NCBI GenBank assembly: GCA_014762635.1
Contig: JABURR010000098.1
Coordinates: 62,001 to 126,000, forward strand
DNA from: Paracoccaceae bacterium
Lineage (GTDB): Bacteria > Pseudomonadota > Alphaproteobacteria > Rhodobacterales > Rhodobacteraceae
Reading direction: 5' to 3'
Length of the DNA stretch: 64,000 bases
A model generated the notes under the pieces. That model did not search any database, was not told the origin of the DNA, and worked only from the letters and a program-made list of their open reading frames with translations. The position numbers and the translations under genes were made by a program. Positions 38,814 to 48,996 of this stretch are shown here, piece after piece. The stretch's first letter is position 1. Every line of letters begins with the position of its first letter.

Positions 38814-39385
38814 CCACGTTCTGGTGGATCCGCCACGGCCCGACCCATGCACGCGGCATGGTCGGCTGGACCGACGTGCCCGCCGACCTGTCGGATCACG
38901 TGACGCTGAACCGGCTCGACCTTGCCCTGCCACAAGAGGCGCCGGTGATCTCGTCCGACCTCACCCGCGCCATCGCCACGGCCGACGCGATTGCAGGGGA
39001 GCGCCCGCGCCTGCCCCATGACTCAAACCTGCGCGAACTTCATTTCGGCGCGTGGGAGACCCGCCGCCATGACGAGGTCGACGCCGAGTCCCCTGACCTC
39101 ATCCGCGCCTTCTGGGACCAGCCCGGCACCGTCCGCGCCCCCGGCGGCGAAAGCTGGAACGACCTGCGCACCCGGGTCGACGCAGCGGTGGACCGGCTGG
39201 CACTGGAGCACGCGGGCGGCCATGTGATCGTCGTAGCCCATTTCGGCGCGATCCTCAGCCAGGTGCAGCGGGCACGCGGCATCACCCCGCGTGAGGCCTT
39301 CGCGCAAAAGATCGACAACCTCTCGCTCACCCGGATCGCCCATGACGGTGCCTGGCATCTGGGCGAGGTCAATCACCACCCGTGA
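38810..39385 (+). CDS. Histidine phosphatase family protein (possible CobC)
   Basis: 191 residues with the phosphoglycerate-mutase-like fold: the catalytic RHG motif is IRHGPTHA at residues 7-14, the second His is in VVAHFGAIL near 155, and SSDLTRAIATADAI follows the pattern of the family. It overlaps cobU by 4 bases, which suggests alpha-ribazole-phosphate phosphatase (CobC) activity in B12 nucleotide-loop assembly; the function is inferred from context. Confidence 0.85.
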   Translation: MTTFWWIRHGPTHARGMVGWTDVPADLSDHVTLNRLDLALPQEAPVISSDLTRAIATADAIAGERPRLPHDSNLRELHFGAWETRRHDEVDAESPDLIRAFWDQPGTVRAPGGESWNDLRTRVDAAVDRLALEHAGGHVIVVAHFGAILSQVQRARGITPREAFAQKIDNLSLTRIAHDGAWHLGEVNHHP

Positions 39386-39457
39386 TCGGTCGGCGCACCA
39401 ATATTCATTTCGCGCCTGTGGGCTGCCCGCCTATGGTCGCGCGAAAAGGAGTGCACC

Positions 39458-40330
39458 ATGACCTATGACTTGCTGATCGCGGACCGGGCCTATTCCAGTT
39501 GGTCGCTGCGCGGCTGGCACATGTTCGACGCCTTCGGCATTCCGGTCCGGACCCGCAGCGCGCGGCTTTATACCGACGACTTCCGCCGCGCGTTGGCTGA
39601 TTTCCCGCCTGCCCGCTCGGTCCCCGTGATGCGTTGCCCGGATGGTGCGGTGATCCCCGACACCCTCGCCATGGCCGAGGAACTGGCCAGCCGCGAACCC
39701 GATGCGCGCCTCTGGCCCGGTGATCCCCGGCACCGCGCCGTCGCCCGGTCGCTCGCAGCCGAGATGCATTCGGGCTTCGTCGCCCTGCGCGATCATTGCC
39801 CGATGAACCTGCGGGTCAGCTACAGCGACTGCGCCCCGACCGAGGCTGTCCTGAGCGACCTGCGCCGGTTGGAACTGCTCTGGGACTGGGCGCGAAAGAC
39901 ATGCGGATCGGATGGCCCGTGGCTTTGCGGCGACTATTCCCTGGCGGACGTATTCTTTGCCCCGGTGGCGGGGCGCGTCGCGGGCTACGCTCTCGACGTG
40001 AACGCCGAGGCACAGGCCTATGTCGCGGCGCATCTCGCCCACCCCTCGTTCCGCCGCTGGCGCGCGATGGGGCTCGTGGATGGCGCCGATCAGCCGTTCT
40101 ATGACCGCGATTACCCGCAGCGCCCATGGCCGGGGCAAGCGCCTCTCACAGCGAAGGCCGTGGAACATGGCCCCTCGGAAAACGACACCTGCCCCTATTC
40201 CGGCAAACCCGTCACGCATTTCCTTGAGCTGGATGGCCGCATCTTCGGTTTCTGCAACGCCTTCTGCCGCGACAAGACCGTAGCCGACCCCGAGGCCTGG
40301 CCCGCGTTCCAGAAGATTTACGCCTCCTAA
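39458..40330 (+). CDS. Glutathione S-transferase with extra C-terminal Cys domain
   Basis: 290 residues, longer than a usual 200-220-residue GST. The N-terminal half is a GST (AYSSWSLRGWHMFDAFGI active-site region typical of the YfcF/zeta-like type with Ser, then PVMRCPDGAVIPDTLAMAEELA). The helical domain ends near residue 225. The last 46 residues form a separate module with Cys245, Cys266 and Cys270 (CPYSGK ... FCNAFCRDKT), resembling YHS/TRASH-type metal-binding modules. This suggests metal binding or sensing fused to GST. ATG follows AAAAGGAG. Confidence 0.85.
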   Translation: MTYDLLIADRAYSSWSLRGWHMFDAFGIPVRTRSARLYTDDFRRALADFPPARSVPVMRCPDGAVIPDTLAMAEELASREPDARLWPGDPRHRAVARSLAAEMHSGFVALRDHCPMNLRVSYSDCAPTEAVLSDLRRLELLWDWARKTCGSDGPWLCGDYSLADVFFAPVAGRVAGYALDVNAEAQAYVAAHLAHPSFRRWRAMGLVDGADQPFYDRDYPQRPWPGQAPLTAKAVEHGPSENDTCPYSGKPVTHFLELDGRIFGFCNAFCRDKTVADPEAWPAFQKIYAS

Positions 40331-40376
40331 ACCCTTCGCCTCTAGCCGTTAACCATGGTTGGCGACGGAGGGGCGC

Positions 40377-41891
40377 ATGGTCGCGCGGGCCTACACGGTT
40401 GCATTCGAAGGGATCGAGGCCCGCATGGTCGAGGTGCAATGCGCCGTCGCGCCGGGCCTGCCGGCCTTTTCGGTGGTGGGGCTGCCCGACAAGGCCGTGT
40501 CCGAGGCCCGCGAACGGGTCCGCTCGGCCCTCAGTTCCATGTCCATCGCCTTGCCCTCAAAACGGATCACCGTGAACCTCTCGCCCGCGGACCTGCCGAA
40601 GGAGGGCTCGCATTTCGACCTGCCCATCGCCATCGCGCTGCTGGCCGCGATCGACATCCTTCCGCGCGAGGAGGTGGAGGCAACCGTGGCCCTTGGCGAG
40701 TTGTCGCTCGATGGCTCGCTTGTCCCGGTGATCGGGGCGCTGCCCGCTGCCATGGCCGCCGCCGAGGAAGACCGCGCCCTGCTCTGCCCCCGGGCCTGCG
40801 GGGCCGAGGCCGCCTGGGTCGGCGCCACCCGCGTCATCGCGGCCAGCAGCCTGACCGAGGTGGTGCAGCATTACACCGGGCAAAAGGTCCTCGCCCCCGC
40901 CGACCCCGGCGAGGTGCGGGTCGATACCGGCGCCCGCGACCTGCGCGACGTGAAGGGCCAGGAACGGGCCAAGCGCGCGCTCGAGATCGCCGCCGCCGGG
41001 CGGCATCACATGCTGATGGTCGGCACGCCGGGATCCGGCAAATCCATGCTCGCCGCCCGCATCCCCGGCATCCTGCCGCCGCTCACCGCGACCGAGGCGC
41101 TGGAAACCTCGATGATCCATTCGCTGTCGGGGCTTCTGGACGAGGGCGGCATCTCGCGCACCCGGCCCTTTCGCGAGCCGCATCACACCGCCTCCATGGC
41201 CGCCATTGTCGGCGGCGGGCGCGGCGCGAAACCCGGAGAGATCTCGCTCGCTCATAACGGGGTGCTTTTCCTCGACGAATTCCCCGAGTTTCCCCGCACC
41301 GTGCTGGAAACCCTGCGCCAGCCGATCGAGACCGGAGAGGTCGTCGTGGCCCGCGCCAATGCCCATGTGAAATACCCCTGCCGGTTCCTGCTGGTGGCGG
41401 CAGCCAACCCCTGCAAATGCGGCTACCTCAGCGACCCGGCCCGGGCCTGCGCGCGGGTGCCGCTTTGCGGGGCCGATTACCTGGGCCGGATCTCGGGGCC
41501 GCTCATGGATCGGTTCGACCTGCGCATCGAGGTTCCGCCCGTGGCCTTTACCGACCTCGACCTGCCCGAAAGCGGCGAGCCGTCATCGGATGTGGCTGCC
41601 CGCGTGGCCGAAGCCCGCGCCCGGCAGGCCGAGCGCTTCGCCGATGTCCCCGGCGCGCGGGTCAATGCCGATGCCGAAGGCGCGCTTCTGGAACAGATCG
41701 CCACGCCCGATGCCGAGGGGAAAGACCTGCTCATCCGCGTCGCCGAACGCTTCGGCCTCTCCGCACGCGGCTATCACCGGGTTCTGCGGGTCGCCCGCAC
41801 AATCGCCGACCTCGCCGGGGAGGACGACGTGACCAAGGCCCACGTGGCCGAGGCCGTCAGCTACCGGCTGTCGATCCCGAGCGAGGCCTGA
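40377..41891 (+). CDS. comM: YifB/ComM-family Mg-chelatase-like AAA+ ATPase
   Basis: 504 residues: an N-terminal Lon-protease-like domain (about 1-170; VVGLPDKAVSEARERVRSAL), then an AAA+ Mg-chelatase domain with Walker A GTPGSGKSM near 215, Walker B FLDEFPEF, sensor ANPCKCGY, and a C-terminal helical domain. ComM is a branch-migration helicase used in natural transformation and is common also in non-competent bacteria. ATG 40377 has GGAGGGG upstream. Its 3' end overlaps the convergent esterase gene by 31 bases. Confidence 0.93.
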   Translation: MVARAYTVAFEGIEARMVEVQCAVAPGLPAFSVVGLPDKAVSEARERVRSALSSMSIALPSKRITVNLSPADLPKEGSHFDLPIAIALLAAIDILPREEVEATVALGELSLDGSLVPVIGALPAAMAAAEEDRALLCPRACGAEAAWVGATRVIAASSLTEVVQHYTGQKVLAPADPGEVRVDTGARDLRDVKGQERAKRALEIAAAGRHHMLMVGTPGSGKSMLAARIPGILPPLTATEALETSMIHSLSGLLDEGGISRTRPFREPHHTASMAAIVGGGRGAKPGEISLAHNGVLFLDEFPEFPRTVLETLRQPIETGEVVVARANAHVKYPCRFLLVAAANPCKCGYLSDPARACARVPLCGADYLGRISGPLMDRFDLRIEVPPVAFTDLDLPESGEPSSDVAARVAEARARQAERFADVPGARVNADAEGALLEQIATPDAEGKDLLIRVAERFGLSARGYHRVLRVARTIADLAGEDDVTKAHVAEAVSYRLSIPSEA

Positions 41892-42760
41892 ACGAATTCC
41901 GCGACCGAACCCAGGCTGCTCCGCGCCTCGGGCAACCACCCGTCAAGCAACTGCCAGACATGCGGCGCCCCGTCCATCACCTCAACCACGGTCTCGCCCC
42001 CTGCGATGCGCAGCACCTCTGCCATCCGCCGGGTGTCGTCCAGCAATATTTCCTCGCTCCCCACTTGGAACAACACAGGCGGAGGACTCGGAAATTCGGC
42101 AAAAAGCGGCGAGGCGCGCGGATCTTTCGCGTCGGCGCCCGCCAGAACGATCTCGGCCAGTTCTGTCAATCTTTCGGGTGGAAATATCGCCTCACGGGCC
42201 GCATTCACGCCCACGCTCTCGCCCGCCCCACTCAAGTCCGTCCACGGCGAAAACACGAATGCCCCCGCCGGTGGTGTTCCCTTGCGGCAAAGATCGGAGA
42301 GCAAGGCCAGACAAAGCCCGCCGCCAGCGCTGTCACCGCCAATGACGACGTCGCCGGGCGCGTAGCCGAGGGCCATCAGGTGATCCCACGCGGCCACCGC
42401 ATCATCGAAAGCGGCCGGAAACGGATGCGCCGGGGCCAGACGATAGCACGGTGCGCAGACCTCGACCCCAGCCAGCAGGGACAAGCGCCCAAGCATGCCG
42501 GCATGGCTGCGCGGCGACCCCGAAATATAGCCGCCACCGTGCAGGTAGAGGATCACCTTCCCGGGCACGAAGGGACCGGCCGCGATCCAGTGCGAACCCT
42601 GCGAGCTTTCCCGGATTCGCAACCTTGGCGGCTTGCGGAAAACCAACCGCGCCAAGAGGTCGAATTCTTTCGCGGCGCGCTCGGGCGAGCCCATACGCCG
42701 CAAGAACGGCTTGGCGACAAACCGCAGCCCCGCCGCGATGAGCCGCAGCCGAAAGCTCAT
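41861..42760 (-). CDS. Alpha/beta hydrolase of the hormone-sensitive lipase family
   Basis: 299 residues. The oxyanion-hole motif HGGGY is near residue 74, the nucleophile elbow GDSAGGG near 142, and the acid and His of the triad near 240 and 272 (DGAPHVWQ). No signal peptide; substrate probably a short-chain ester. Its start overlaps the end of gshB by 4 bases, and its 3' end overlaps comM by 31 bases in convergent orientation. Confidence 0.9.
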   Translation of the reverse strand: MSFRLRLIAAGLRFVAKPFLRRMGSPERAAKEFDLLARLVFRKPPRLRIRESSQGSHWIAAGPFVPGKVILYLHGGGYISGSPRSHAGMLGRLSLLAGVEVCAPCYRLAPAHPFPAAFDDAVAAWDHLMALGYAPGDVVIGGDSAGGGLCLALLSDLCRKGTPPAGAFVFSPWTDLSGAGESVGVNAAREAIFPPERLTELAEIVLAGADAKDPRASPLFAEFPSPPPVLFQVGSEEILLDDTRRMAEVLRIAGGETVVEVMDGAPHVWQLLDGWLPEARSSLGSVAEFVQASLGIDSR

Positions 42761-43698
42761 GCCCGCCGCTGCTCGATGGCCAGCCAGATCTTCTCGGCCA
42801 CGTTGATCCCGTCGAAGCGCTCAAGCTCCTGGATGCCGGTGGGCGAGGTCACGTTGATCTCGGTCAGCCAGTCGCCGATCACGTCGATGCCGACAAAGAT
42901 CTGCCCCTTCTCGCGCAGAAGCGGCCCGATGGCCGCGCAGATCTCGCGATCCCGCTCGGTCAGCTCGACCTTTTCCGGACGCCCGCCCACATGCATGTTC
43001 GACCGGGTCTCGCCCTCGGCCGGAACGCGGTTGATCGCGCCCACAGGCTCGCCATCCACCAGGATCACCCGCTTGTCGCCCTTGCTGACGGCGGGCAGGA
43101 ATTTCTGCACGATCAGCGGCTCACGCGAGAAGCCGGTGAAGAGCTCGTGCAGCGACGACAGGTTCCGGTCATTCGCATCAAGCCGAAACACCCCGGCGCC
43201 GCCGTTGCCATAGAGCGGCTTCAGGATGATATCGCCGTGCTTCTGCTTGAACTCACGGATCATGCCCAGATCACGCGCGATGGCGGTGGGCGGCGTGAGA
43301 TGCGGGAAGTCGAGAACCAGCAGCTTTTCCGGGTAGTTGCGGACCCAGAACGGGTCATTCACCACCAGCGTGCCCGGCGTGACCCGCTGCAGCAGATGGG
43401 TCGTGGTGATGTAATGCATGTCGAAAGGCGGATCCTGGCGCAGCCAGACCACGTCCCACTCGGCCAGGTCGATCTCTTGCTCGGGGCCGAGTTCGAAATG
43501 ATCCCCTTTCACCCGCCGCACCTTCAGCGGCCAGCCCCGCGCGATCACGCGCCCCTCCCGATAGGCGAGCATGTCGGGGGTGTAGTAGAAAAGCTCGTGC
43601 CCGCGCGCCTGGGCTTCCTCGGCGATGCGGAACGTGCTGTCGGCGTCGATATTGATCGGGCCGATCGGGTCCATCTGGATGGCGACCTTGAGCGTCAC
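42757..43698 (-). CDS. gshB: Glutathione synthetase
   Basis: ATP-grasp ligase joining gamma-glutamylcysteine and glycine. 313 residues, standard for the bacterial Gsh[24 protein letters not shown] is the family N-terminus; [33 protein letters not shown] (ATP-grasp loop), and [22 protein letters not shown] follow. The start is GTG with AAGGA upstream. Supplies glutathione for the several GST-family proteins in this window. Confidence 0.97.
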   Translation of the reverse strand: MTLKVAIQMDPIGPINIDADSTFRIAEEAQARGHELFYYTPDMLAYREGRVIARGWPLKVRRVKGDHFELGPEQEIDLAEWDVVWLRQDPPFDMHYITTTHLLQRVTPGTLVVNDPFWVRNYPEKLLVLDFPHLTPPTAIARDLGMIREFKQKHGDIILKPLYGNGGAGVFRLDANDRNLSSLHELFTGFSREPLIVQKFLPAVSKGDKRVILVDGEPVGAINRVPAEGETRSNMHVGGRPEKVELTERDREICAAIGPLLREKGQIFVGIDVIGDWLTEINVTSPTGIQELERFDGINVAEKIWLAIEQRRA

Positions 43699-43759
43699 GC
43701 GGATATCCTTTCCTTGCTGCCGCTTCTAAATGGCGCAGGGGCGCGAAAGGATCAATGGC

Positions 43760-44113
43760 TCAGGCGGCGAAGGCGTTCTCGAGGATCTCGAAGGCGCCGG
43801 TGGCATCCATCAGCGCCACGTCGAAGCGAACATCCGTGTCCTGTCCATTCGGGCAATCCGCCAGGTAGGCGCTGGCCGAAGCATAGATACGTTGCATCTG
43901 GTGCGCACCCAGACGTTCGGCAGCCCGGGCGATGCTGCGGCTTTTCTTCACCTCGATGAAGATGAACCCATCCCCGTTTTCCGCGATCAGGTCGATTTCA
44001 CCGCCGGGGCCGCGCCAACGTCGTGCGGTAACACGATGGCCCCGCCGCGCATAGTCGGCAGCGATGCGATCCTCGGCCGCAAGGCCGGCAAGATGGGAGA
44101 CCTGACCACTCAT
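43760..44113 (-). CDS. yraN: YraN/UPF0102 family protein
   Basis: 117 residues with the nuclease-like core GGEIDLIAENGDGFIFIEVKKS, holding the Asp/Glu-X-Lys pattern of the restriction-endonuclease-like fold (PD-(D/E)XK). The role is unproven, perhaps in recombination or repair. The rsmI-yraN order, with a 4-base ATGA overlap, is conserved in many alphaproteobacteria. Confidence 0.9.
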   Translation of the reverse strand: MSGQVSHLAGLAAEDRIAADYARRGHRVTARRWRGPGGEIDLIAENGDGFIFIEVKKSRSIARAAERLGAHQMQRIYASASAYLADCPNGQDTDVRFDVALMDATGAFEILENAFAA

Positions 44114-44967
44114 TTCGCCTTCCCCCGTGTCAAAGCCGCCTGGTAAACCTGACGGCGCGGCAGGTTCAGCGCCCCGGCGACCGCTGCCACCGCATCTTTC
44201 ATCGTCATGGTCTTCATCGCCTCCTCCAGCGCCGCGTCGAGATCATCGGCAGAGGCGGCTTCGCGGGGACGGTCCACCAGGACGACCACTTCGCCCTTGA
44301 CCGATCGCCCCTCGAATTCCTGCGCCAAGTGCGCCAGCGTGCCACGTCTGACCTCTTCGAACTTCTTGGTGAGTTCCCGGCACACCGCGGCCTGCCGTCC
44401 CTCCCCGAGAGAATCGCGCAATTCACCTAATAATCGGCAAACGCGTTTCGGAGATTCGTAAAAGATCAGCGTTGCCGGGCAGTCGGCCAATTCCGCAAGG
44501 AAGCTCTCCCGCGCGCCCTTGCCTGCGGGCGGGAACCCGGCAAAGAGAAACCGGTCGCTTGGCAGGCCCGAGATGGTCAGCGCCGCCAGCACCGCCGAGG
44601 GCCCCGGCGCCGAGGTCACGGGCAGCCCCTCGGCGATCGCGTCCCGCGCCAGCGCGAACCCCGGGTCGGCCACCAGCGGCGTTCCGGCCTCGGAGGCATA
44701 GGCGACGGATTTGCCGTCGCGAATTGCCTGCAGAAGCCGTGGCCGCACTTCGGGGCCGTTGTGGTCGTGATAGGCGATCACGTGCCGGTCGCCGAGCGGG
44801 ACTCCGTGAATCTCCATAAGGTGGCGCAGGGTGCGCGTGTCCTCGGCGGCCAGAACGTCGGCCGAGGCCAGGACATCCAGGGCGCGCAAGGTGATATCAC
44901 GTGCCGTTCCGATCGGCGTCGCGACGAAGTAGAGACCGGCGGAGAGTGGCTTCTTTTCGGCGATCAT
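44110..44967 (-). CDS. rsmI: 16S rRNA (cytidine-1402-2'-O)-methyltransferase RsmI
   Basis: SAM-dependent 2'-O-methylation of C1402 in the ribosomal P site. 285 residues: GLYFVATPIGTARDITLRALDVLASADVLAAEDTR is the characteristic N-terminus, followed by SEAGTPLVADPG and APGPSAVLAALTISGLPSDRF. ATG 44965-44967 matches the family start. Divergent from the lpoA-like gene over a 95-base gap, a common arrangement. Confidence 0.95.
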   Translation of the reverse strand: MIAEKKPLSAGLYFVATPIGTARDITLRALDVLASADVLAAEDTRTLRHLMEIHGVPLGDRHVIAYHDHNGPEVRPRLLQAIRDGKSVAYASEAGTPLVADPGFALARDAIAEGLPVTSAPGPSAVLAALTISGLPSDRFLFAGFPPAGKGARESFLAELADCPATLIFYESPKRVCRLLGELRDSLGEGRQAAVCRELTKKFEEVRRGTLAHLAQEFEGRSVKGEVVVLVDRPREAASADDLDAALEEAMKTMTMKDAVAAVAGALNLPRRQVYQAALTRGKAK

Positions 44968-45062
44968 GGCCCTGGGCGCCCGTTCTTGGCGTTTACTTGT
45001 CCCCCGTGATGCGCATAGTCTGCGCCCCACCGCAAGACCACGACCCCGTGAGAGGACCGACA

Positions 45063-46217
45063 ATGACAGCCCTGCTCCGTTTCGCAGCTTCGAAGTTTCC
45101 CCGCCTTGCCGCCCTGTTCGGGCTGATGCTCCTCGCCGCCTGTGGCCCGATGGACCTCGGGCTCGGGCGAAACGTGAAGGTTGCGCTTCTCGTGCCCGGA
45201 GAATCCGAGCGGCCCGGCGACCAGGTTCTTGCCGACAGCCTGAAGAACGCCGCGCTGCTTGCCGCGTCGGATCTTGAAGGTGTCGAGATCGAATTGCGGG
45301 TCTACTACACGCGGGGGACGCCTGCAGGTGCCGCCGAAGCCGCCAAGCTGGCCGCCGATGACGGGGCAAAAATCCTGCTTGGCCCGGTCTTCGCCGAATC
45401 CGCCGCCGCCGCCGGGGTCGCGGTGCAAGGCAGGGGGCTGAACGTCCTTGCCTTCTCGAACAACCCGACCATCGCGGGCGGCAATGTCTTCATCCTGGGC
45501 CACACGTTCCAGAACACCGCCAACCGGCTGGTGTCCTATGCCGCCTCGCGCGAGTTGAACAACATCTACGTGGCCTATGCGGACGAAAGCTCGGAAATCG
45601 CCGGGCGTGATGCAATCGTCCGCGCAATCTCGGCGAACCGGACGCGCCTGGCGGGGAGCACCGGCTTCGAGCTGTCGCAGGACGGCGTGATCAACACCGT
45701 GCCGATCATCGCCGAAGAGGCGCAACGATCGAGCGCCGATGCGATCTTCCTGACCTCGGGCACCTCGGGCGCCCTTCCGTTCCTGTCGCAGCTTCTGCCC
45801 GAGAATGGCCTCGACCCCGAGGAAACCCGCTACATCGGCCTGCAGCGTTGGGACGTGCCCTCGACCGCGCTGTCGCTGCCGGGTCTGCAGGGCGGCTGGT
45901 TCGCCGTGCCCGACCCGGGCCTTGCCCAGCAGTTCGCGGCACGCTACCGCGCGGCCTACGGCGGCGACCCGCATCCGATTGCCGGCCTTGCCTATGACGG
46001 TATCGCCGCCATCGGCGCGTTGGCCAGCACCGGGCGCGGTGATGCCTTCGGAAAGGCCTCCCTGACCCAACCGGCGGGCTTTGCCGGCGTAAACGGTGTG
46101 TTCCGCTTCCTGCCCGATGGCACGAACGAGCGCGGCCTGGCCGTCGCGGAAATTCGCAACAACGAGTTGATGGTGATCGACCCTGCCCCAAGAAGCTTCT
46201 CCGGCCCCGGTTTCTGA
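45063..46217 (+). CDS. Penicillin-binding protein activator LpoA-like lipoprotein
   Basis: 384-residue lipoprotein; the lipobox LLAAC ends the signal sequence at Cys27. The mature part is a type I periplasmic-binding-protein fold (VKVALLVPGESERPGDQVLADSLKNAALLAA, LGPVFAESAAAAGVAV, LAFSNNPTIAGGNVFILGHT), as in the C-terminal domain of LpoA, which activates the PBP1A transpeptidase in E. coli. The N-terminal TPR part of E. coli LpoA is absent, as usual outside gammaproteobacteria; the function is thus by analogy. GAGAGGA precedes the ATG. Confidence 0.85.
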   Translation: MTALLRFAASKFPRLAALFGLMLLAACGPMDLGLGRNVKVALLVPGESERPGDQVLADSLKNAALLAASDLEGVEIELRVYYTRGTPAGAAEAAKLAADDGAKILLGPVFAESAAAAGVAVQGRGLNVLAFSNNPTIAGGNVFILGHTFQNTANRLVSYAASRELNNIYVAYADESSEIAGRDAIVRAISANRTRLAGSTGFELSQDGVINTVPIIAEEAQRSSADAIFLTSGTSGALPFLSQLLPENGLDPEETRYIGLQRWDVPSTALSLPGLQGGWFAVPDPGLAQQFAARYRAAYGGDPHPIAGLAYDGIAAIGALASTGRGDAFGKASLTQPAGFAGVNGVFRFLPDGTNERGLAVAEIRNNELMVIDPAPRSFSGPGF

Positions 46218-46248
46218 GACACCGCCCGATACAAGACTGACGCCACTA

Positions 46249-48996
46249 GTGCCGGACGGGATGATCCGTCCGGCCGCGGACATCTTTGATTTCGGCGCCG
46301 TGCACGCGCGTCTCGCGGCCGAGATCGCCACCGCCGAGGATGCCCGCGCGATCCGCGCCGCGACCGTGGCCTGCCTGGCGCAGGCCCGGGACGAGGGGCG
46401 CAAGGTCATCGCCGACGCTTTCACCGACGCGTCGCATGCCTCGCGCCCGGCGGTGCGGGCCTATGCCTACCTGACCGACTGCATCGTGCTTTCGGTGCTG
46501 GACGTGGTCACCCGGCACCTGCACCCGCTGCCGAACCCGACCGCGAGCCAGCGCATCACGCTGATGGCCGTGGGCGGCTATGGCCGGGCCGAGATGGCGC
46601 CGTTCTCGGACGTCGATCTGCTGTTCCTGACACCCTACAAGATCACCGGCTGGGCCGAGAGCGTGATCGAAAGCATGCTCTACATCTTCTGGGACCTGCA
46701 CCTGAAGGTGGGTCACGCCAGCCGAACGGTGAAAGACTGTCTCCGGCTGGGCAAGGAGGATTACACGATCCGCACCGCCCTGCTGGAACATCGGTTCCTG
46801 GGCGGCGACCCCGAGCTGGCGGACGAGCTTCACCGCCGCCTGCGCAAGGAATTGTTCAAGAACACCGGCGCCGATTTCATCGAGGCCAAGCTGACCGAGC
46901 GCAGCGAGCGGCATCGCAAGCAGGGCGGCTATCGCTACGTGGTCGAGCCCAACGTGAAAGAGGGCAAGGGCGGGCTACGGGACCTGCAATCGCTCTACTG
47001 GATCGACAAGTATGTCCACGACGTGGAGCATGCCTCGCAACTGGTGGAAAAGGGCCTGTTCACGCAGGAAGAATACGACAGCTTCGTCGCGGCCGAAGAT
47101 TTCCTGACAGCCGTGCGCTGCCATCTGCACCTGATCGCCAACCGGCCGATGGATCAGCTTACCTTCGACCTGCAGGTCGAGGTGGCCGCGCGCATGGGCT
47201 ACACCGATCACGGCGGGCGCCGCGCGGTGGAGCATTTCATGCAGGACTATTTCCGCCATGCCACCCGCGTGGGGGAACTGACCCGCATCTTCCTGAGCGT
47301 TCTTGAAGAACGCCACGTCAAGACCGAACCCATGCTCATTGGGCTTTTGCGGCGTCGCAAGCGGCTGCGTCCCGGTTACAAGGTCGTGCAGAACCGACTG
47401 ACCTACGTGGACAAGGAAGAATTCCTGTCCGACAAACTCAACATGATCCGCATCTTCGAGGAGGCCCTGCGCACCGGCTACCTTCTGCACCCCGATGCCA
47501 TGCGCCTACTGGCCGCGCGCAAGGACCTCATCGACGACGAGTTGCGACAGGACAAGGAAGCGGTTCGGATATTCATCGACCTGTTGCTCAAGCGCGGCAA
47601 CCCGGAACGCGCCTTGCGGCGGATGAACGAACTGGGCTTCCTGGGCGCTTTCATCCCGGAATTCGAGCCGATCGTCGCGATGATGCAGTTCAACATGTAT
47701 CACAGCTACACGGTGGACGAGCACACCATCCAGTGCATCTCGACCCTTGCCCAGATCGAGCGCGCAGAACTGGTCGAGGAGCTACCCATCGCCAGCCGCA
47801 TCCTCAAGGACGGGCTGAACCGCAAGGTGCTCTACGTGGCACTTCTGCTGCACGACATCGGCAAGGGGCGACCCGAAGATCACTCGATCCTCGGCGCGCA
47901 GATCGCCCGCAAGGTGGCGCCGCGCCTGGGCCTGAAACCCGCGGAATGCGAGACGGTGGAATGGCTGGTGCGCTACCACCTGCTGATGTCCGACATGGCG
48001 CAGAAGCGCGACATCTCGGACCCGCGCACGGTGCGGGAGTTTGCCAAGGTCGTGAAGACGCGGAAGCGGCTGGACCTGCTGACGGTTCTGACGGTCTGCG
48101 ACATTCGCGGCGTGGGGCCCAACACCTGGAACAACTGGAAAGCAGTGCTGCTGCGCCAGCTCTATAACCAGACCGCCACGGCGCTGGAGCACGGGCTCGA
48201 GGCGGTCAACCGCGAGGCCCGCGAGGGCGAGGCCAAGCGCGCCCTGCGCGAGGCACTGGGCGAGTGGTCGAACAAGGACCTGCGCGCGGAGATGGGACGT
48301 CACTACGGAACCTATTGGCAGGGCCTGCCCACTGTGGCGCATGTGGTCTTTGCCAACCTGCTGCGCGGCATCGGCCCCGACGAGATCCGCATCGACCTGA
48401 TGCCGGACGAAGATCGCGACGCGACCCGCGCCTGTTTCGTGATGGCCGACCACCCGGGCATCTTCTCGCGGCTTGCGGGCGCGCTGGCGCTGGTGGGCGC
48501 AAACGTGGTGGACGCGCGGACCTATACCTCGAAGGACGGATTCGCCACGGCGGTCTTCTGGGTGCAGGATTCCGAAGGCTCGCCCTTCGAGGAGTCTCGC
48601 CTTCCGCGCCTCAAGTCCATGATCGACAAGACCCTGAAGGGCGAGGTCGTGGCCCGCGACGCGCTCAAGGATCGCGACAAGATCAAGAAACGCGAACGCG
48701 CCTTCCGGGTGCCCACCACCATCACCTTCGACAACGAAGGCTCCGAGATCTACACGATCATCGAGGTGGATACCCGCGACCGTCCGGGCCTGCTCTATGA
48801 CCTGACACGGACGCTGGCGAACAACAACATCTACATCGCCTCGGCCGTCATCGCGACCTATGGCGAGCAGGTGGTCGACAGCTTCTACGTGAAGGACATG
48901 TTCGGCCTGAAGCTCCACACCGAGGCCAAGCGCCGCTCCCTCGAGCGCAAGCTGCGCGAGGCCATCGAGATCGGCGCCGAAAGGGCGCGGGCCTGA
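46249..48996 (+). CDS. glnD: Bifunctional uridylyltransferase/uridylyl-removing enzyme GlnD
   Basis: PII-modifying nitrogen sensor, 915 residues. Nucleotidyltransferase domain with GGYGRAEMAPFSDVDLLF near 102-119, HD phosphohydrolase domain with LLLHDIGKGRPEDHS near 540, and two C-terminal ACT domains (about 735-815 and 845-915) that bind glutamine. Start is GTG 46249; the ATG 12 bases downstream is an equally good candidate, neither with a strong ribosome-binding site. The 3' end overlaps murJ by 1 base (TGATG). Confidence 0.96.
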   Translation: MPDGMIRPAADIFDFGAVHARLAAEIATAEDARAIRAATVACLAQARDEGRKVIADAFTDASHASRPAVRAYAYLTDCIVLSVLDVVTRHLHPLPNPTASQRITLMAVGGYGRAEMAPFSDVDLLFLTPYKITGWAESVIESMLYIFWDLHLKVGHASRTVKDCLRLGKEDYTIRTALLEHRFLGGDPELADELHRRLRKELFKNTGADFIEAKLTERSERHRKQGGYRYVVEPNVKEGKGGLRDLQSLYWIDKYVHDVEHASQLVEKGLFTQEEYDSFVAAEDFLTAVRCHLHLIANRPMDQLTFDLQVEVAARMGYTDHGGRRAVEHFMQDYFRHATRVGELTRIFLSVLEERHVKTEPMLIGLLRRRKRLRPGYKVVQNRLTYVDKEEFLSDKLNMIRIFEEALRTGYLLHPDAMRLLAARKDLIDDELRQDKEAVRIFIDLLLKRGNPERALRRMNELGFLGAFIPEFEPIVAMMQFNMYHSYTVDEHTIQCISTLAQIERAELVEELPIASRILKDGLNRKVLYVALLLHDIGKGRPEDHSILGAQIARKVAPRLGLKPAECETVEWLVRYHLLMSDMAQKRDISDPRTVREFAKVVKTRKRLDLLTVLTVCDIRGVGPNTWNNWKAVLLRQLYNQTATALEHGLEAVNREAREGEAKRALREALGEWSNKDLRAEMGRHYGTYWQGLPTVAHVVFANLLRGIGPDEIRIDLMPDEDRDATRACFVMADHPGIFSRLAGALALVGANVVDARTYTSKDGFATAVFWVQDSEGSPFEESRLPRLKSMIDKTLKGEVVARDALKDRDKIKKRERAFRVPTTITFDNEGSEIYTIIEVDTRDRPGLLYDLTRTLANNNIYIASAVIATYGEQVVDSFYVKDMFGLKLHTEAKRRSLERKLREAIEIGAERARA

